A stretch of 12,284 nucleotides of DNA, taken from Oscillospiraceae bacterium (lineage in GTDB: Bacteria > Bacillota > Clostridia > Oscillospirales > Oscillospiraceae). A program made the position numbers and the translations under genes. The stretch covers positions 1-12,284 of the forward strand of contig JAISTA010000159.1 in the NCBI GenBank assembly GCA_031272845.1, written 5' to 3'. The notes below the pieces were generated by a model that ran no database searches, was not told where the DNA came from, and saw only the letters and a program-made list of their open reading frames with translations. How positions within the stretch are numbered: position 1 is the stretch's first letter; every line of letters begins with the position of its first letter. Of the stretch, positions 1 through 7,668 are shown piece by piece.

Positions 1-59
1 CGCACGTCTATTGTTCGGTTGCGGTGGTTCTAGTACGGCAACGCCGTGGCCTCGAGGAC

Positions 60-81
60 GGGACGCTGAGGGCAGCGTCCC
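60..81. repeat. Short GC-rich hairpin
   Basis: GGGACGCT at 60-67 is the exact reverse complement of AGCGTCCC at 74-81, with a 6-base loop. There is no T-run on either side, so it is unlikely to be an intrinsic terminator. Words such as GCGTCCCCTAC recur in intergenic repeats of gut Clostridia, from memory, so this may be a fragment of such a repeat. Confidence 0.4.
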
Positions 82-351
82 CTACATTGGATTACCGCAC
101 TCGCCGCGCCGGGACACGCAACAATCTCCGGTACAACGTGCGGCAGCGATCTTAGCAGTACAGTCCTTCCGGTTACCACCCCCACCGCACCTCGCGCACA
201 CCGACAGTCTAACCTAAGTCTTTAGCCCCGGACAGGCTTCGCCCCTGCGTGCGGCGGCGCAGAAACGCTCGGACGCTGCACCGCACTTCTCGCGGTGTGG
301 GCAGGGACTGCATTGCAGCATCTGCGCCCGCCCGGCATAAAAAAAGATTTG

Positions 352-414
352 CTTCTTTCTAAAAGAAGTCGCCCCTTTTTGGTTACTTTTTCCGGCGAAG
401 CGGAAAAAGTAACC
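352..414. repeat. Double hairpin, dispersed-repeat-like
   Basis: Two perfect inverted repeats lie side by side. CTTCTTT at 352-358 pairs with AAAGAAG at 362-368 around a 3-base loop. GGTTACTTTTTCCG at 381-394 pairs with CGGAAAAAGTAACC at 401-414 around a 6-base loop. A run of A precedes the first hairpin. The GGTTACTTTT/AAAAGTAACC core is a recurrent intergenic palindrome in Oscillospiraceae-type genomes (general knowledge, not checked here). Spurious small proteins are often annotated across it. Confidence 0.6.
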
Positions 415-637
415 GCCCGCCGCATAGGCGCTACAGCAGTGAACCGAAGAACAGCCGAGTCCCAATTCCAAACCCCGCAACCCGCCTCAAACAGAGAACA
501 CTTCGCTCCCGCCGTAAGATTTTCGTAGCAAAGAACACAAGCACCGCCGCAAGCCCTACAGAACCAGCGCCCCCGCCGCCAAAAGAATCCGGCCATAACA
601 CCATCATGCCCCCCCGTGCAAATCATCCCAACACAAT

Positions 638-668
638 AAAACCGGGGGAATTCATTCCCCCGGTTTTT
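638..668 (-). terminator. Intrinsic terminator of the eight-gene operon
   Basis: A 13-bp perfect stem pairs 638-650 (AAAACCGGGGGAA) with 655-667 (TTCCCCCGGTTTT) around a 4-base loop. Read on the minus strand, the stem ends in a T-rich tail 54 bp after the stop codon of the 99-residue protein gene at 722. T residues flank both sides, so it could also stop plus-strand transcripts. It is the first terminator-like structure I see in the block downstream of the promoter at 9432-9460. Confidence 0.85.
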
Positions 669-721
669 CTATTCGCCCCAGCCTGCACAGGGACAAAAAA
701 GCACCCCGCGCGGCAGCGCCC

Positions 722-1021
722 TTATCCTTTCTGCGCTTCCTTTTCGGAGATCGCCGCGATTGTTGCCGTGATCTTCTCCTTCAGCGCCTCCGTGTCGCCC
801 TCGCCGTGATAGACCGCCTGACCCAGCTCGCGGTAATACGTGCGCAGGTTCGTCTTGTCCTTTGCGATTGCGGCGGAAAGCTTTGCGTCCTTTGCCAGCT
901 GCTTTGTCTTTGACTCGGCCTTGGCGTAAACGTCCTGCGCGATTACAACTGCCTCTCCTGCCAGCTCCTTTGCCTTTTCGGAGACCTTTCCGAATGTTTC
1001 ATCGAACTTTTCTCTGCTCAT
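722..1021 (-). CDS. Small helical, charged protein of unknown function
   Basis: A 99-residue protein rich in Lys, Glu and Ala, with no cysteine, no signal peptide and no membrane segment. Almost all of it should be alpha-helical. Residues 40-97 have the look of an antiparallel helical hairpin. They contain the pattern LRTYYRELGQAVY, followed by a short GEGD turn and a second helix. I recall similar segments at the N terminus of small Firmicutes proteins that end in a zinc ribbon; no ribbon is present here. The start is well supported by AAAGGAG placed 8 bases before the ATG. It is the last gene of the operon, 39 bp after lgt and 54 bp before the terminator. The function is unknown; a cytoplasmic scaffold or stress-type protein is only a guess. 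Confidence 0.8.
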   Translation of the reverse strand: MSREKFDETFGKVSEKAKELAGEAVVIAQDVYAKAESKTKQLAKDAKLSAAIAKDKTNLRTYYRELGQAVYHGEGDTEALKEKITATIAAISEKEAQKG

Positions 1022-1060
1022 AATTAATACTCCTTTATTAAAATAGGGGTTTTTCCCAAA

Positions 1061-2047
1061 TTAATCATTTTGCCGCGTTTCATCCGCCGTTTCCGAAACA
1101 GCCGCCTCTGTCTCCGCCGCTTTTTCTTCCCCGGCAGCAGCTTCCGCAGTGGCCGTGGCTTCGGCAGTTTCGGTAGCTTCCGAAGCTTCTCCCGCACCCG
1201 CTTCCGCCAAAGCTTCTTTTTCGCCGGAGGCTTTCAGCTTCTTGGCCGCTTTTGCCCGGAAAAGCGCCCACAGCGCCGCCGCCGCGATTGCGCTTGCTAT
1301 AGCAAGGCATTGTGAAACGCGGATATTCGTGTTTCCGATATACAGGCTGTCTGTGCGCAGACCCTCTATAAGACTGCGGCCCGCGCCGTACCAAAAGACG
1401 TACAAAAGCGCGATTTCACCGTCGAATTTCTGTTTTTTCGACCTTGAGTAGAAGTGCAGCAGAATAAAGCCGATAACATTCCACAGGGATTCATACAAAA
1501 ATGTCGGGTGGACGTAAATCGCCGTTCCGTCAGCCGCCGTCAGCCCCATGCGCCAGGGCATATTTGTCAGCCCGCCGTATGCCTCGCGGTTAAAGAAGTT
1601 GCCCCACCGTCCGACTGTCTGGCCGATAAGCAGGCCGAGACCGCCCGCGTCGCAAGCCTTTAATAGGCTCAGCTTTTTTATCTTGGCACAAATTATTCCG
1701 GCCGCCGAGCCCAAAATAATTCCGCCGTATATCGCAAGGCCGCCCTCGCGCAGCCTTATGATGTTAATCCACTTGCCGGGGCCGAAATATTCGCCGGGGT
1801 TAAACGCGATATAGTATAGCCGCGCGCCGATAATGCCGCCGATCATCGTCCAGATAATCAGGTCAAACAGCGCGTCTGTCGATATGCCGAAATGGCGGCG
1901 GCGCTTGTAAACATACAGAAATACGAGCACAAAGCCAAAGGCGATAATAAGACCGTACAGCGCAATGCGCACGCCGAACACGTTAAACGACGACGGCGGG
2001 TTAAACTCCGGTATACCAAGTCCGGGAAAGCTGATTTTTTCTTGCAT
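1061..2047 (-). CDS. lgt: Prolipoprotein diacylglyceryl transferase (Lgt)
   Basis: Lgt moves a diacylglyceryl group from phosphatidylglycerol to the lipobox cysteine of prelipoproteins in the cytoplasmic membrane. The family signature is clear: GRWGNFFNREAYGG at about 146-159 supplies the equivalents of E. coli Arg143 (Arg147), Asn146 (Asn150), Glu151 (Glu155) and Gly154 (Gly158). GRSLIEGLR near 223-231 supplies the Arg239/Glu243 pair (Arg224, Glu228). Several hydrophobic segments are spread over residues 25-265. The position of E. coli His103 appears to be Tyr108 (in REGGLAIYGG). At 328 residues it is longer than usual because of a low-complexity Ala/Glu/Thr tail from about residue 275, rich in acidic residues. 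The start is an ATG with a weak AAGAAG-like site. It lies 59 bp after the YmfH-like gene. Two lipoproteins in the same operon are obvious substrates. Confidence 0.96.
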   Translation of the reverse strand: MQEKISFPGLGIPEFNPPSSFNVFGVRIALYGLIIAFGFVLVFLYVYKRRRHFGISTDALFDLIIWTMIGGIIGARLYYIAFNPGEYFGPGKWINIIRLREGGLAIYGGIILGSAAGIICAKIKKLSLLKACDAGGLGLLIGQTVGRWGNFFNREAYGGLTNMPWRMGLTAADGTAIYVHPTFLYESLWNVIGFILLHFYSRSKKQKFDGEIALLYVFWYGAGRSLIEGLRTDSLYIGNTNIRVSQCLAIASAIAAAALWALFRAKAAKKLKASGEKEALAEAGAGEASEATETAEATATAEAAAGEEKAAETEAAVSETADETRQND

Positions 2048-2106
2048 TTTTAATCTTCTTTAATATATGTGAATTTTATTCGGCGCGTGAAGACACAGTA
2101 ACCGTC

Positions 2107-3405
2107 TTAACCGCCCTCAACCACGCTCACAACCCATTTTCCGCGTGAAAGCTCCTCTAAAAACGCCGTAATGTCCCCGGCGCAAACGCTGCTTTGCACC
2201 TCCGCCGCCGTGAAAAGGTCATAGCCCTTGAACAGGGCGGAGCAGTATTCAACAGCCGTGTTCTCCGGACTGTCAAACGCGCGCACAGCCGCGCCGAGCG
2301 TTTTTTTCTTGATTCGGGAAAACAGCTCCGCGTCTATTCCCTCACGCAGAACGCGCGCGGTTTCCTCCCGCACGGCCGCCATAACCTCCGCCGCGTCGCC
2401 CGAGGTGCCTGAAAACGCGGCATACCGGCAGGTCGTAACCGCCTCAAACTCCGCCGTGAAGTTCATCTTGATTTTCCCCTCGGCATAAAGCCTGTGGAAA
2501 AGCGGGGACGACGAGCCCGCAAGGTAAGACAGCGCCATCTGCGCCGCCGTGCGGTATTTCAGGTAAGCGCTGCCCGCAGGCGTGAATTCGGGACGTGCGC
2601 CGCAGTCCGTGCCCATAGGCAGAGCGCAGCCGAACACATACATAGGCTCGGACACCGCCATTTTAATTCGCGTCTCAAGCCTTTCCGGTGCAAGCGGCTC
2701 CGTATCGCCGTAATCGCGCACGGGGCTTTCCCCTGCCGGAAGCGCGCCGAGCAGCCTTTCGGCGGCGGCAAAAACCGCCTCCGGATCGCAGGCACCGGCG
2801 CACACAAGCGCCATGTTGGCGGGCGTGTAGAATATCCCGTGGCAGGCATACAGCGTCTCCGGCGTTATCTGCGCGATTGACTCCTCCGTCCCCACAACGG
2901 ATTCCCTTGCCGGGTGAGTGCGGTACAGCAGCTTCATAAAGCTGTAGTAAACCGCGTATTCCGGCTCGTCCTGCGTCATCGCAATCTCCTGCCCGATAAT
3001 GCCCTTTTCCTTTTCGACGCTCTCGGGCGTGAAATACGGCACGGAGACAAAGGACAAAAGCCGCTCCAAATTTTCGATAAAATTCTCGGCGCACTCGAAA
3101 TGATAGGCCGTCATGTCCGATGAGGTAAACGCGTTCGGCGAAGCGCCGGAGGCGGAAAGCTCCTCAAGCGCATGGCCGTCCTCGGTATCAAACATTTTGT
3201 GCTCCAAAAAGTGCGCAACTCCCTCCGGCGTATCCGTCAGCGCGCCGCCGACCGAAAAGCGCCTGTCCGCCCCGCCGTATTTTGTCGCAAAGCACGCGTA
3301 GGCCTTCAGAAAACCCGGCTTGGGGTAGACGAAAACAGGCAGACCGTTTTTTAAGCGGCCAAAATAAATGCTTTCGCCGATTTCGCTGTAATAGATTTTT
3401 TCCAT
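2107..3405 (-). CDS. ymfH: M16 family zinc metallopeptidase, YmfH-like
   Basis: This is the active-type member of an M16 (insulinase/pitrilysin) peptidase pair. The inverted zinc motif HxxEH is intact as HFLEH at residues 65-69, and Glu140 in EKEKGIIGQE is the likely third zinc ligand. The length (432) fits a single two-domain M16B subunit. The N-terminal pattern (a YFGRLKNGLPVFVYPKPGF-like opening, then TKYGG and EGVAHFLEH) matches B. subtilis YmfH as I remember it. There is no signal peptide, so it should act in the cytoplasm. The ATG is 12 bp after the stop of its YmfF-like partner, and the TAAGGT around that stop may serve as ribosome binding site. In B. subtilis, ymfF and ymfH sit beside ymfI, which is involved in EF-P 5-aminopentanol modification; no ymfI is seen here. 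The substrate is unknown. Confidence 0.9.
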   Translation of the reverse strand: MEKIYYSEIGESIYFGRLKNGLPVFVYPKPGFLKAYACFATKYGGADRRFSVGGALTDTPEGVAHFLEHKMFDTEDGHALEELSASGASPNAFTSSDMTAYHFECAENFIENLERLLSFVSVPYFTPESVEKEKGIIGQEIAMTQDEPEYAVYYSFMKLLYRTHPARESVVGTEESIAQITPETLYACHGIFYTPANMALVCAGACDPEAVFAAAERLLGALPAGESPVRDYGDTEPLAPERLETRIKMAVSEPMYVFGCALPMGTDCGARPEFTPAGSAYLKYRTAAQMALSYLAGSSSPLFHRLYAEGKIKMNFTAEFEAVTTCRYAAFSGTSGDAAEVMAAVREETARVLREGIDAELFSRIKKKTLGAAVRAFDSPENTAVEYCSALFKGYDLFTAAEVQSSVCAGDITAFLEELSRGKWVVSVVEGG

Positions 3406-3417
3406 AGCAGTCTGACC

Positions 3418-4692
3418 TTAACCCTCAAGAGTAAACACAGTGTCGAGAATTGTGTCACGCGCGATTTCCGTAACGCGCTGCCTTGTTACGCGCGAAAACC
3501 GCTCCGCGTATTCCGGCGCCGTGCCGGAATATCCGTTCATATACAGAGAATACAGCGTATCCTCAAGTCCCTGCGCCGAGTCGAGCCCCGTCAAAAAGTC
3601 CGTCTTTTCGGAGCGGATTGCGGCAGAAAGCTCCTCCTCTGTAACGTCCCCGTCCTTTATCGCCTCAAGCTGGCGCAGAATTTCGTCCTCCGCCTCACGC
3701 AGCTTTGCGAACTCAACGCCGCTTGCCGCGCACAGAATCCCCTTTTTCGAGTCCGCGATCGACTGCGCGTAGTAGCACAGAGACAGCCGCTCGCGCACGT
3801 TTACAAAGAGCTTAGACGTAAGGCTTCCGCCGAAAACGGCGTTGAACACCGCAAACGCCGCCGCGTCCTCATTTTTAACCGTGCTTTGTCCGAAGCGCCA
3901 GCCGAGCGTAAGCTTACCCTGCGTAACGTCCATTTTTTCTGTAAATCGCCGCACCGTCTCCGGCTGACGAAACACCGTCTCCGGCAGCGGACTTGCCGCC
4001 CCGCCGCGCAGCAGCGCCGAAAGCTCGCGGGATACAAGCTCCGCGACGGTCTGCGCCTCTTGCGCCCCAATATAGAAAATCTCTATCGGCGCGCGGCTCA
4101 AAAGCGCCGCGTGAAAATCCAGCAGCCCGCACGGCGTAATCGCGGCAAGTATTTCCTCATCGCCCAGCGTGTTTTCGCCGAACGGCTCGCCCTCGCACAT
4201 TTTGCGTATCGCGGCGCGCAGTGCATAGCCGGTCTTGTTGTTTATCTCGGCGCGCACCGCGTCGAGCTGGTTCTTGCTCTCGCTTTTGACGTATGCGTCA
4301 AAAAACCCGCCGTTTTCAGTCCTCGGCCGGAGCAGCACCTCGGCAAGCAGCGCCGCCGCGCCCGCGAAAATCTCGCCGCCGTCCTGCCCCGGAATTCCGC
4401 GCTCCAAAAACTGCGCCGCAAGGCCGAGTGAGGCGGTTTCGCCGAAGCGCCGCCGGACGCTTGATATTTTCGCGCCGTACAGGCTGTCCGACACCTCCGA
4501 GATTGCGGCTAAATCGGGGTGCGCTTCCGTTCCCCGCAGCAAAACGCGCGGCAAAAGCGCCGCGTGAGACGCGGTTTTCTTTTCCGTCGGCAAAAGTAAG
4601 TTCACGGATAAAAAGCCCGACTTAAACTTATCAGTGCGGCAAACGTGCAGATTTGCGCGGCTGCCCAGTTTTATTCTGCTTTGCTCAAGCAT
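3418..4692 (-). CDS. ymfF: M16-like protein lacking the zinc motif, YmfF-like
   Basis: A 424-residue partner of the downstream M16 peptidase. The opening (KLGSRANLHVCRTDKFKSGF) and the later DVTQGKLTLGWRF and FGGSLTSKLFVNVRERLSLCYY segments are typical of the YmfF branch of M16B proteins. The C-terminal half carries the RERLSLCYY element seen in non-catalytic M16 subunits. No HxxEH occurs: the expected region reads SHAALLPRVLLRGTEAHPD, so it is predicted to be catalytically inactive and to form a heterodimer with the YmfH-like protein. The ATG overlaps the 3' end of the ferredoxin gene by 8 bp and is preceded by AAAGGA at 8 bases, so translation of the two is probably coupled. No signal peptide is seen. 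Substrate and role are unknown. Confidence 0.88.
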   Translation of the reverse strand: MLEQSRIKLGSRANLHVCRTDKFKSGFLSVNLLLPTEKKTASHAALLPRVLLRGTEAHPDLAAISEVSDSLYGAKISSVRRRFGETASLGLAAQFLERGIPGQDGGEIFAGAAALLAEVLLRPRTENGGFFDAYVKSESKNQLDAVRAEINNKTGYALRAAIRKMCEGEPFGENTLGDEEILAAITPCGLLDFHAALLSRAPIEIFYIGAQEAQTVAELVSRELSALLRGGAASPLPETVFRQPETVRRFTEKMDVTQGKLTLGWRFGQSTVKNEDAAAFAVFNAVFGGSLTSKLFVNVRERLSLCYYAQSIADSKKGILCAASGVEFAKLREAEDEILRQLEAIKDGDVTEEELSAAIRSEKTDFLTGLDSAQGLEDTLYSLYMNGYSGTAPEYAERFSRVTRQRVTEIARDTILDTVFTLEG

Positions 4693-5527
4693 TTTCGCCG
4701 TCCTTTTTGCTTATGAATATATCCCCGAGGTTAACCGAGCCCTTGCTGGCCACGTCCTCAAATACGGAAATCCCGTAGCCGACGGCAGAACCGTCTATAA
4801 CAACGCGGAATTTGCCGACAGGCAGGTCATTCAGCCAAAAATCTCCGAAATCGTCCGTCTTTGTAAAATACGTCTTCCCGCCGACAGCCGCGCGCACGTC
4901 CGCTCCTATTATAACCTCTTTTTCGTCCGGGTCAACGGCGCAGCCGGCTATAAAGCTGCCGGGAATATTGCGGTAATACACGCGCGGCGCGGCTCCCGAT
5001 TCAGGCAAAAGAACCTCCGCCCCGTCTATGAAATCGGCAAAGTCCGCTTCCTCGCCGAATTGCAGCGCGTCAGTCGGGCAGGCATCGGCGCAGCGCGGCA
5101 GCCGGTACAGCTCATTTTCCTCATTGTCTAGAATATGCGCGCAGCCGGTGCATTTCTGGCAGATTTTCTTTTCCTCGTTAAAGAACACAGCGCCGTATAC
5201 GCAGGCCTTTTCACACGCGCGGCAGCCAACGCACTTTGCCGGATTAATAAGCACAAGCCCGTCAGGCCGCACGTCAATTGCTCCTGCGGGACAGGCGCTC
5301 CTGCAAAGCGGGTTTTTGCAGTGATTGCACAGCCGCGATATATAATGCATTCTGATTTTCGGCGCGGAGCCCTGAAGCTTATCCTCAACGCGGCACCAAA
5401 ACTGCCCCGTCATAGGCTGCGCCTCGGCATAAGGCAGCCACGCGTTTTCGGAATGCTCATCCTTGCAGGCGATCTGGCAGTTGTGACAGCCGTTGCACCT
5501 TGCGACGTCAATATAAAAAGCCTTCAT
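4685..5527 (-). CDS. Polyferredoxin with four [4Fe-4S] motifs and C-terminal beta domain
   Basis: An electron-transfer protein of the DmsB/NrfC-like family, usually the beta subunit of a molybdopterin oxidoreductase. Four cysteine sets are visible: 11/14/17/21, 67/70/75/79, 99/102/105/109, and 126/129/146/150, with an extra Cys123. They are the spacings expected for four [4Fe-4S] clusters. After residue 180 comes a cysteine-poor domain of about 100 residues (VIIGADVRAAVGGKTYFTKTD, then FGDFWLNDLPVGKFRVVID), resembling a transthyretin/carboxypeptidase-regulatory beta sandwich. That architecture recalls the small subunit of pyrogallol transhydroxylase, which also has such a C-terminal domain. 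No Tat or Sec signal is seen, so it is cytoplasmic unless exported with a partner. No catalytic subunit is encoded in the window. Its ATG directly abuts the stop of the cysteine desulfurase (TAAATG), with AAGGA 8 bases upstream. Confidence 0.9.
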   Translation of the reverse strand: MKAFYIDVARCNGCHNCQIACKDEHSENAWLPYAEAQPMTGQFWCRVEDKLQGSAPKIRMHYISRLCNHCKNPLCRSACPAGAIDVRPDGLVLINPAKCVGCRACEKACVYGAVFFNEEKKICQKCTGCAHILDNEENELYRLPRCADACPTDALQFGEEADFADFIDGAEVLLPESGAAPRVYYRNIPGSFIAGCAVDPDEKEVIIGADVRAAVGGKTYFTKTDDFGDFWLNDLPVGKFRVVIDGSAVGYGISVFEDVASKGSVNLGDIFISKKDGENA

Positions 5528-6664
5528 TTACTTTTTCCTTATTATTCTCTGTGTTATTCGAATTATCGCGCCGGCAAATTCCGTCACGTCCTCCTCCCGC
5601 GTTTCAGGCGAAAAGGATACGCGCAGCGCGGACTCCGCAACGCCGCCCGGCAGTCCCATCGCGGCGAGAACGTGCGAGCGCCTGCCTTTTTTGCAGGCGG
5701 ACGAGCGGGAAACAAAAAATCCCTCGTCCGAAAGGACGGTTGTCATAATCTCGGCAGGATATCCCGGCAGAGAAAACGACAGAATATACGGGCTGGCCTC
5801 GGCACTGCCGTCAAGCGTCAGGCAAAAGCCGTCAATCTCACGCATTCGCCCGATAAGGCGCTCTCTCAGTCCGCGCAGACGCCGGAATTCAGCTTCTCTC
5901 TGCTCCCCGCGGATTTTTGCCGCCGCCGCAAAGGCCGCCGCCGCCGGAACATTTTCCGTCCCCGCGCGCAGTCCGCTTTCCTGTTCTCCGCCGTGAAGAA
6001 CGGGCGACAGCTTAACTCCCCCGCGCAGCAGAAGCGCGCCCGTTCCGGGCAAACCGCCGATTTTGTGCGCCGAAACCGAAACCATATCAGCACAGCAGTA
6101 CGCCTGCGGCGGGAGCTTTCCAAAGGCCTGAACAGCGTCTGCATGAAGCGCGGCGCGGCTGTTTTCGCGGACAATACGCGCGTATTCCTCGATAGGTGCA
6201 ATTGCGCCGGTCTCGTTGTTGACCGCCATAAGCGAAACAAGAACCGTATCCCCGCGCAGAGCGGACTTAAGCGCGTCCGGGTCGCACACGCCGCTTTTGC
6301 CCGGCGCAAGATACGTCGCGGAAAAGCCCTGCCGCTCAAGCGATTTTACCGTGTTCAAAACAGCGTCGTGCTCCGCCTGAGACGTTATGATGTGCCGTCC
6401 CGCGCGCGCGTTTTTCATGCAAAAGCCCGCTATTGCGAGATTGTCTGCCTCCGTGCCGCCGGAGGTGAAAACGCAGCCGTCATTTGGATTAAAGCCCGCC
6501 GCCGCAAGAATTTCAGCGCGCGCGGCCTCTAAAACGCGCTTTTTTTCGCGCCCCGCCGCATGCGTTGAGGAAGGGTTTCCGGCAAGCGCCGCCGTTTGCG
6601 AAAAAACGCGGGCGGCCTGATCTAATACGGGCGCGGAGGCGGCGCTGTCTAGATATACGGACAA
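5528..6664 (-). CDS. Cysteine desulfurase (NifS/IscS-like)
   Basis: A class V aminotransferase-fold PLP enzyme that takes sulfur from cysteine as an enzyme persulfide and passes it on to Fe-S cluster or thio-cofactor assembly. Numbered from the TTG at 6664, the PLP lysine is Lys201 in SAHKIGG. His99 is in AEHDAV and Asp176 in HADAVQ. The catalytic cysteine is Cys324 in SRSSACKKG, and LRAGTENV is also present. It lacks the long extension of group II SufS enzymes. Start choice: a TTG at 6670 is only 2 bases from GGAGG (6673-6677), whereas the TTG two codons later is 8 bases away and gives the usual start, SVYLDSAAS. It lies shortly after the PstS-like gene and abuts the ferredoxin gene. No IscU, SufBCD or ThiI partner is in the window; the adjacent polyferredoxin is a plausible beneficiary. 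Confidence 0.95.
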   Translation of the reverse strand: MSVYLDSAASAPVLDQAARVFSQTAALAGNPSSTHAAGREKKRVLEAARAEILAAAGFNPNDGCVFTSGGTEADNLAIAGFCMKNARAGRHIITSQAEHDAVLNTVKSLERQGFSATYLAPGKSGVCDPDALKSALRGDTVLVSLMAVNNETGAIAPIEEYARIVRENSRAALHADAVQAFGKLPPQAYCCADMVSVSAHKIGGLPGTGALLLRGGVKLSPVLHGGEQESGLRAGTENVPAAAAFAAAAKIRGEQREAEFRRLRGLRERLIGRMREIDGFCLTLDGSAEASPYILSFSLPGYPAEIMTTVLSDEGFFVSRSSACKKGRRSHVLAAMGLPGGVAESALRVSFSPETREEDVTEFAGAIIRITQRIIRKK

Positions 6665-6672
6665 AGGCAAGT

Positions 6673-6677
6673 CCTCC
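6673..6677 (-). promoter_or_regulatory. Ribosome binding site deciding the TTG start
   Basis: GGAGG on the minus strand lies between the stop of the PstS-like gene (TAA at 6681-6683) and two in-frame TTG codons. Spacing is 2 bases to the first TTG (6668-6670) and 8 bases to the second (6662-6664), which favours the second. Confidence 0.6.
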
Positions 6678-6680
6678 GGA

Positions 6681-7637
6681 TTATCTGTTTGCGGGAACGT
6701 ACCCGCACAGCTCCAAAAGCCGCGTAGCCTGCTCTGTTTTGAACCATTTGGCGAGCGCGAGAACAGCCTGATTATCCGTCTTTTTCATATACGCCGCGTA
6801 AAACTCTGCCGTGTAGGGGTATGCGCGGGAGGCGATCGTTCCGCTGTCCGCCGCCGTGCCGTCTACCTGCAGGAGCTTTATATTCTCATCCTTTTTCATC
6901 TCGGCGGCATAGTAATACACGCTGTAGCCTATTGCGTATTTCTCGTTATTGTATATCGCAACGGCCTCTAAAAGCCCGCTCATAGAGCCTGAGACAAGCT
7001 CCTTCGGCGGCTCGGTGAGCGCGATATCAGGAAAACTCCGCAAAAACATGGCCTGCGAGCCTGAGGTCTCGTTGCGCTGATAGGCGACGATTTCCGCGTC
7101 GTCCCCGCCGACCTCGCTCCAGTTTGTAATCCTGCCCTCGTATATACCGCGAAGCTGCTCGTCCGTCAGGCTTTTTACGGGGTTATCCTTGTGCGTCAGA
7201 AAAACAAGCCCGTCGCGCCCTATAGGCAGATATTCAATGCCGCCGCGCAAATCCTTTGTGGATTCCGGCGGGTCGTACACCAAAAGAAAGTCCGAAAACC
7301 CGGAATACAGGTTCTCAACGGAAGCGGCGGTTCCCGCAAACGGGTATTTCTCAAGCGCCTCGTCCTGCGAATATCCCAGGAAAAACCCCGAAAGCCCGAC
7401 TCCAAGCGGAATCGCGGCTGTCGAGCCGTCTAAAACGGGAAAGCTCTCCCGCGTAAATGAAAACGAAGTGTCCGGCGCGCCGAGTGAGGAAAGACTGCCC
7501 GGCGCGGTCGGCTGTGCCGTAACAGGAGTCGGTGTTGCGTCAGGCGTCGGAGTTTGAGTCGGCGGAGTTTTTCCGCACGAGATTAGCCCCGCCGTCATCA
7601 GTATAATAAGCGCTGCCGCTATTGATTTTTTTAACAT
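6681..7637 (-). CDS. PstS-like substrate-binding lipoprotein
   Basis: A secreted lipoprotein of the PBP-like family related to phosphate-binding PstS. The N terminus has a charged start, a hydrophobic stretch and the lipobox LISC, with Cys21 as lipidation site. A Thr/Pro linker at about 24-47 tethers the domain to the membrane. DGSTAAIPL (70-78) and RNETSGSQAMF (188-198) match the phosphate-loop regions of PstS-type proteins, and TNWSEVGG (171-178) is another family hallmark. There are no pstC, pstA or pstB genes nearby, so it may be a sensor or an orphan binding protein; the ligand need not be phosphate. The ATG is preceded by AAGGGG at short spacing. It sits 31 bp after the WG-repeat lipoprotein gene. 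Lgt in the same operon would modify it. Confidence 0.9.
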   Translation of the reverse strand: MLKKSIAAALIILMTAGLISCGKTPPTQTPTPDATPTPVTAQPTAPGSLSSLGAPDTSFSFTRESFPVLDGSTAAIPLGVGLSGFFLGYSQDEALEKYPFAGTAASVENLYSGFSDFLLVYDPPESTKDLRGGIEYLPIGRDGLVFLTHKDNPVKSLTDEQLRGIYEGRITNWSEVGGDDAEIVAYQRNETSGSQAMFLRSFPDIALTEPPKELVSGSMSGLLEAVAIYNNEKYAIGYSVYYYAAEMKKDENIKLLQVDGTAADSGTIASRAYPYTAEFYAAYMKKTDNQAVLALAKWFKTEQATRLLELCGYVPANR

Positions 7638-7668
7638 ATTGCCCCTTTATCCTTTGTGCCAGCCGATT

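Larger units (their letters stand above)
1..637. other. Gene-free left flank with repeat-like hairpins
   Basis: I see no convincing gene here. Open frames exist on both strands, but they lack ribosome binding sites, are rich in Arg, Cys and Pro, and read straight through the inverted repeats at 352-368 and 381-414. The stretch is GC-rich with short perfect hairpins (60-81, 352-368, 381-414). It looks like intergenic sequence built from dispersed repeats of the kind common in Clostridia genomes. The terminator of the neighbouring operon lies just to the right at 638-667. Confidence 0.6.

Noticed and set aside
222..626. Minus-strand frame of 134 codons in the left flank
   Set aside because: It reads straight through the inverted repeats, has no ribosome binding site, and its composition is Arg/Cys-rich with no domain pattern. 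This is typical of spurious genes over repeats.
722..1021. The 99-residue protein as a RiPP precursor for the M16 pair
   Set aside because: It is wholly helical and charged, without a small Cys/Gly/Ser-rich core or leader-like motif, and it lies at the far end of the operon.
5135..6532. Plus-strand frame of 465 codons antisense to the ferredoxin and desulfurase genes
   Set aside because: The minus-strand genes have complete catalytic and cluster motifs. The antisense frame is Arg/Ala-rich, lacks motifs and is a by-product of GC-biased codons.
6681..7637. Full phosphate uptake (pst) operon
   Set aside because: Only the binding-protein relative is present. No permease, ATPase or PhoU gene lies on either side.
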